DNA of 64,000 bases from the NCBI RefSeq assembly GCF_030687715.1, contig NZ_CP117445.1, forward strand, positions 1,422,501 to 1,486,500. Direction: 5' to 3'. A program made the position numbers and the translations under genes. The notes beneath the pieces were generated by a model, which worked only from the letters and a program-made list of their open reading frames with translations, had not been told where the DNA came from and ran no database searches. Origin of the DNA: Pseudomonas sp. FP2196 (GTDB lineage Bacteria > Pseudomonadota > Gammaproteobacteria > Pseudomonadales > Pseudomonadaceae). Positions 62,845-64,000 of the stretch are shown here, piece by piece; positions within the stretch are counted from its first letter, which is position 1; the number at the start of each line of letters is the position of its first letter.

Positions 62845-64000
62845 ATGCGCGGCGCGATCTTCCCTTGGCGTGACGGCAATCGCTTCGAACTGTTGATCGA
62901 CGGCCCGCAATTTTTCCCGCGCATGCTCGTGGAGATTGCCCGTGCCGAAGAGCAAGTCGAACTGGAGTTGTATCTGGTCGAGGCGGGTGCCTGTGCTGAA
63001 GCCGTGGTGCAAGCACTGGTGCAAGCCGCCGAGCGTGGCGTGCGTGTGCGTTGCCTGTTTGATGATTACGGCAGCCTCGCGTTCACCCTCAACCTGCGCC
63101 AGCGTCTGACTCACGCCGGGGTTGAATTGCGTTTCTACAATCGCCTGCACTGGCGGCGCTGGCTCGGCAACTTCTATCGTGATCACCGCAAATTGCTGCT
63201 GGTCGATCAGCGCCTGGCCGTGGTCGGCGGCACCGGTGTCACCGATGAGTTCTGGACGCCCGATAAAGACACCAGCGAATGGCACGAAGTGATGGTGGAA
63301 ATCACCGGCCCGCTGGTACTCGACTGGCAGGTGCTGTTCGACCGCCAATGGATTGCCAACCGCCATCGCCGAGCGTGGAAACCCTCCGCGCATGTCGGCC
63401 TGCCACGCTTGCCCAAGGTGCCGGACACGGGCGAGGGTATGGGCCGCGTGGCCTACGCCGACGCGCGCCAGCACCGCGACATTCTGCAATCGCTGTTTCG
63501 TGCCTTGAACAGTGGGCAGAAACGCATCTGGATGGCCACGCCGTACTTCCTGCCCACCTGGAATATCCGCCGCTCCCTGCGCAAAGCCGCCGCTCGCGGT
63601 GTCGACGTGCGGCTGCTGTTGACCGGGCCGCGCACCGATCACCCGTCTGTGCGCTATGCCGGGCACCGCTACTACCCGCGCCTGCTCAAGGCCGGGGTAC
63701 AGATCTTCGAATATCAGCCATGTTTCCTGCACCTGAAAATGGTGCTGGTGGATGACTGGGTGAGCATTGGTTCGTGCAACTTCGATCACTGGAATCTGCG
63801 TTTCAATCTGGAGGCGAACCTTGAGGCGCTGGACCCGTCGTTGACGGCAGCAGTAGTGGCAAGTTTCGAGAAAGACTTCGGCTTGAGTCAGCGGGTAAGT
63901 CTGGAGGAGTGGCGGAAGCGGCCATTGTGGCGGCGGGTGAAGCAGAGGGTTTGGGGCTGGGTGGATCGGTTGGTGGTCAACATTCTCGACAGACGCGGCT
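62845..64000 (+). CDS. Phospholipase D/cardiolipin synthase-like protein (3' end outside window)
   Basis: The gene runs off the right edge; 385 codons are visible. It has two PLD catalytic motifs: H-x-K-x4-D in DHRKLLLVD (about residue 115) and LHLKMVLVDDW (about residue 296). Between them are GGTGVTDEFW and YADARQHRD. The closest known pattern is the ClsB-type cardiolipin synthase or related phospholipid transferases, without N-terminal membrane helices. The ATG at 62845 begins one base after the YceI stop codon. Confidence 0.88.
   Translation, partial: MRGAIFPWRDGNRFELLIDGPQFFPRMLVEIARAEEQVELELYLVEAGACAEAVVQALVQAAERGVRVRCLFDDYGSLAFTLNLRQRLTHAGVELRFYNRLHWRRWLGNFYRDHRKLLLVDQRLAVVGGTGVTDEFWTPDKDTSEWHEVMVEITGPLVLDWQVLFDRQWIANRHRRAWKPSAHVGLPRLPKVPDTGEGMGRVAYADARQHRDILQSLFRALNSGQKRIWMATPYFLPTWNIRRSLRKAAARGVDVRLLLTGPRTDHPSVRYAGHRYYPRLLKAGVQIFEYQPCFLHLKMVLVDDWVSIGSCNFDHWNLRFNLEANLEALDPSLTAAVVASFEKDFGLSQRVSLEEWRKRPLWRRVKQRVWGWVDRLVVNILDRRG

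Noticed and set aside
1..64000. tRNA, rRNA, CRISPR array, IS element or prophage
   Set aside because: None was found by reading; the only repeats are the REP-type hairpins, a short palindromic element and small operator repeats.

Overview
The window is a chromosomal segment of a Pseudomonas of the P. fluorescens group. This rests on several sequence signs: the gene content is typical of the genus (PcaR-controlled protocatechuate genes, an Emh/Ttg-type RND pump, XenB, a lone CcoM, OlsBA, RapA), codon use is GC-rich, and intergenic gaps carry three families of inverted REP-type repeats. No rRNA, tRNA, CRISPR array, prophage or IS transposase was seen. Gene density is high and most operons end in a stem-loop terminator, a REP pair, or both.

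Layout. 0-2.4 kb: a lipoprotein, and an atypical short-chain dehydrogenase divergent from a LysR regulator. 2.4-4.9 kb: a four-gene operon (DUF2282 precursor, DUF692/MNIO enzyme, DUF2063 partner, DoxX) matching the recently recognised bufferin/gig/hvf class of copper-responsive modified-peptide systems. 5.1-10.2 kb: the branched-chain amino-acid ABC transporter livKHMGF (braCDEFG). 11.1-13.4 kb: a large, poorly characterised protein of the FtsZ/tubulin superfamily with intact GTPase motifs. 13.5-18.8 kb: a hydroxyisobutyrate-dehydrogenase-like enzyme whose 3' end overlaps a convergent MHYT-GGDEF-EAL protein (MucR-like), a cysteine-cluster protein and an MFS transporter. 18.9-25.3 kb: rapA, a small hypothetical protein, a class V aminotransferase with a RidA protein and a LysR regulator, and a small basic protein. 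25.4-27.8 kb: ccoM behind an ANR box, pitA, and a 66-residue hypothetical protein.

28.3-41.9 kb is a complete protocatechuate branch of the beta-ketoadipate pathway in one stretch: pcaR, pcaK, pcaIJF-HG, pcaT-BDC, then (after a methyltransferase) an OprD-family porin. PcaK brings in the aromatic acid. PcaHG opens the ring, PcaB, PcaC and PcaD lead to beta-ketoadipate, and PcaIJ and PcaF give succinyl-CoA plus acetyl-CoA. PcaR-type operators lie before pcaR, pcaK and pcaI.

42.3-49.0 kb: the multidrug efflux operon emhABC (ttgABC) with its divergent repressor emhR and a recognisable shared operator. 49.4-52.0 kb: an ArsR regulator, an MFS exporter and xenobiotic reductase XenB in one operon. 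52.1-57 kb: ACP phosphodiesterase, the ornithine-lipid pair olsB-olsA, an acyl-CoA-dehydrogenase-like protein, and a secreted serine hydrolase with a small partner. 57.2-62.1 kb: an M20 amidohydrolase, an MHS transporter, an amidase and an IclR regulator, which together look like an uptake-and-hydrolysis module for an amide-linked compound. The window closes with a YceI protein and a phospholipase-D/cardiolipin-synthase-like gene cut by the right edge.

The best leads for new biology are the tubulin-superfamily protein, the bufferin-type operon, and the amidohydrolase/amidase module.
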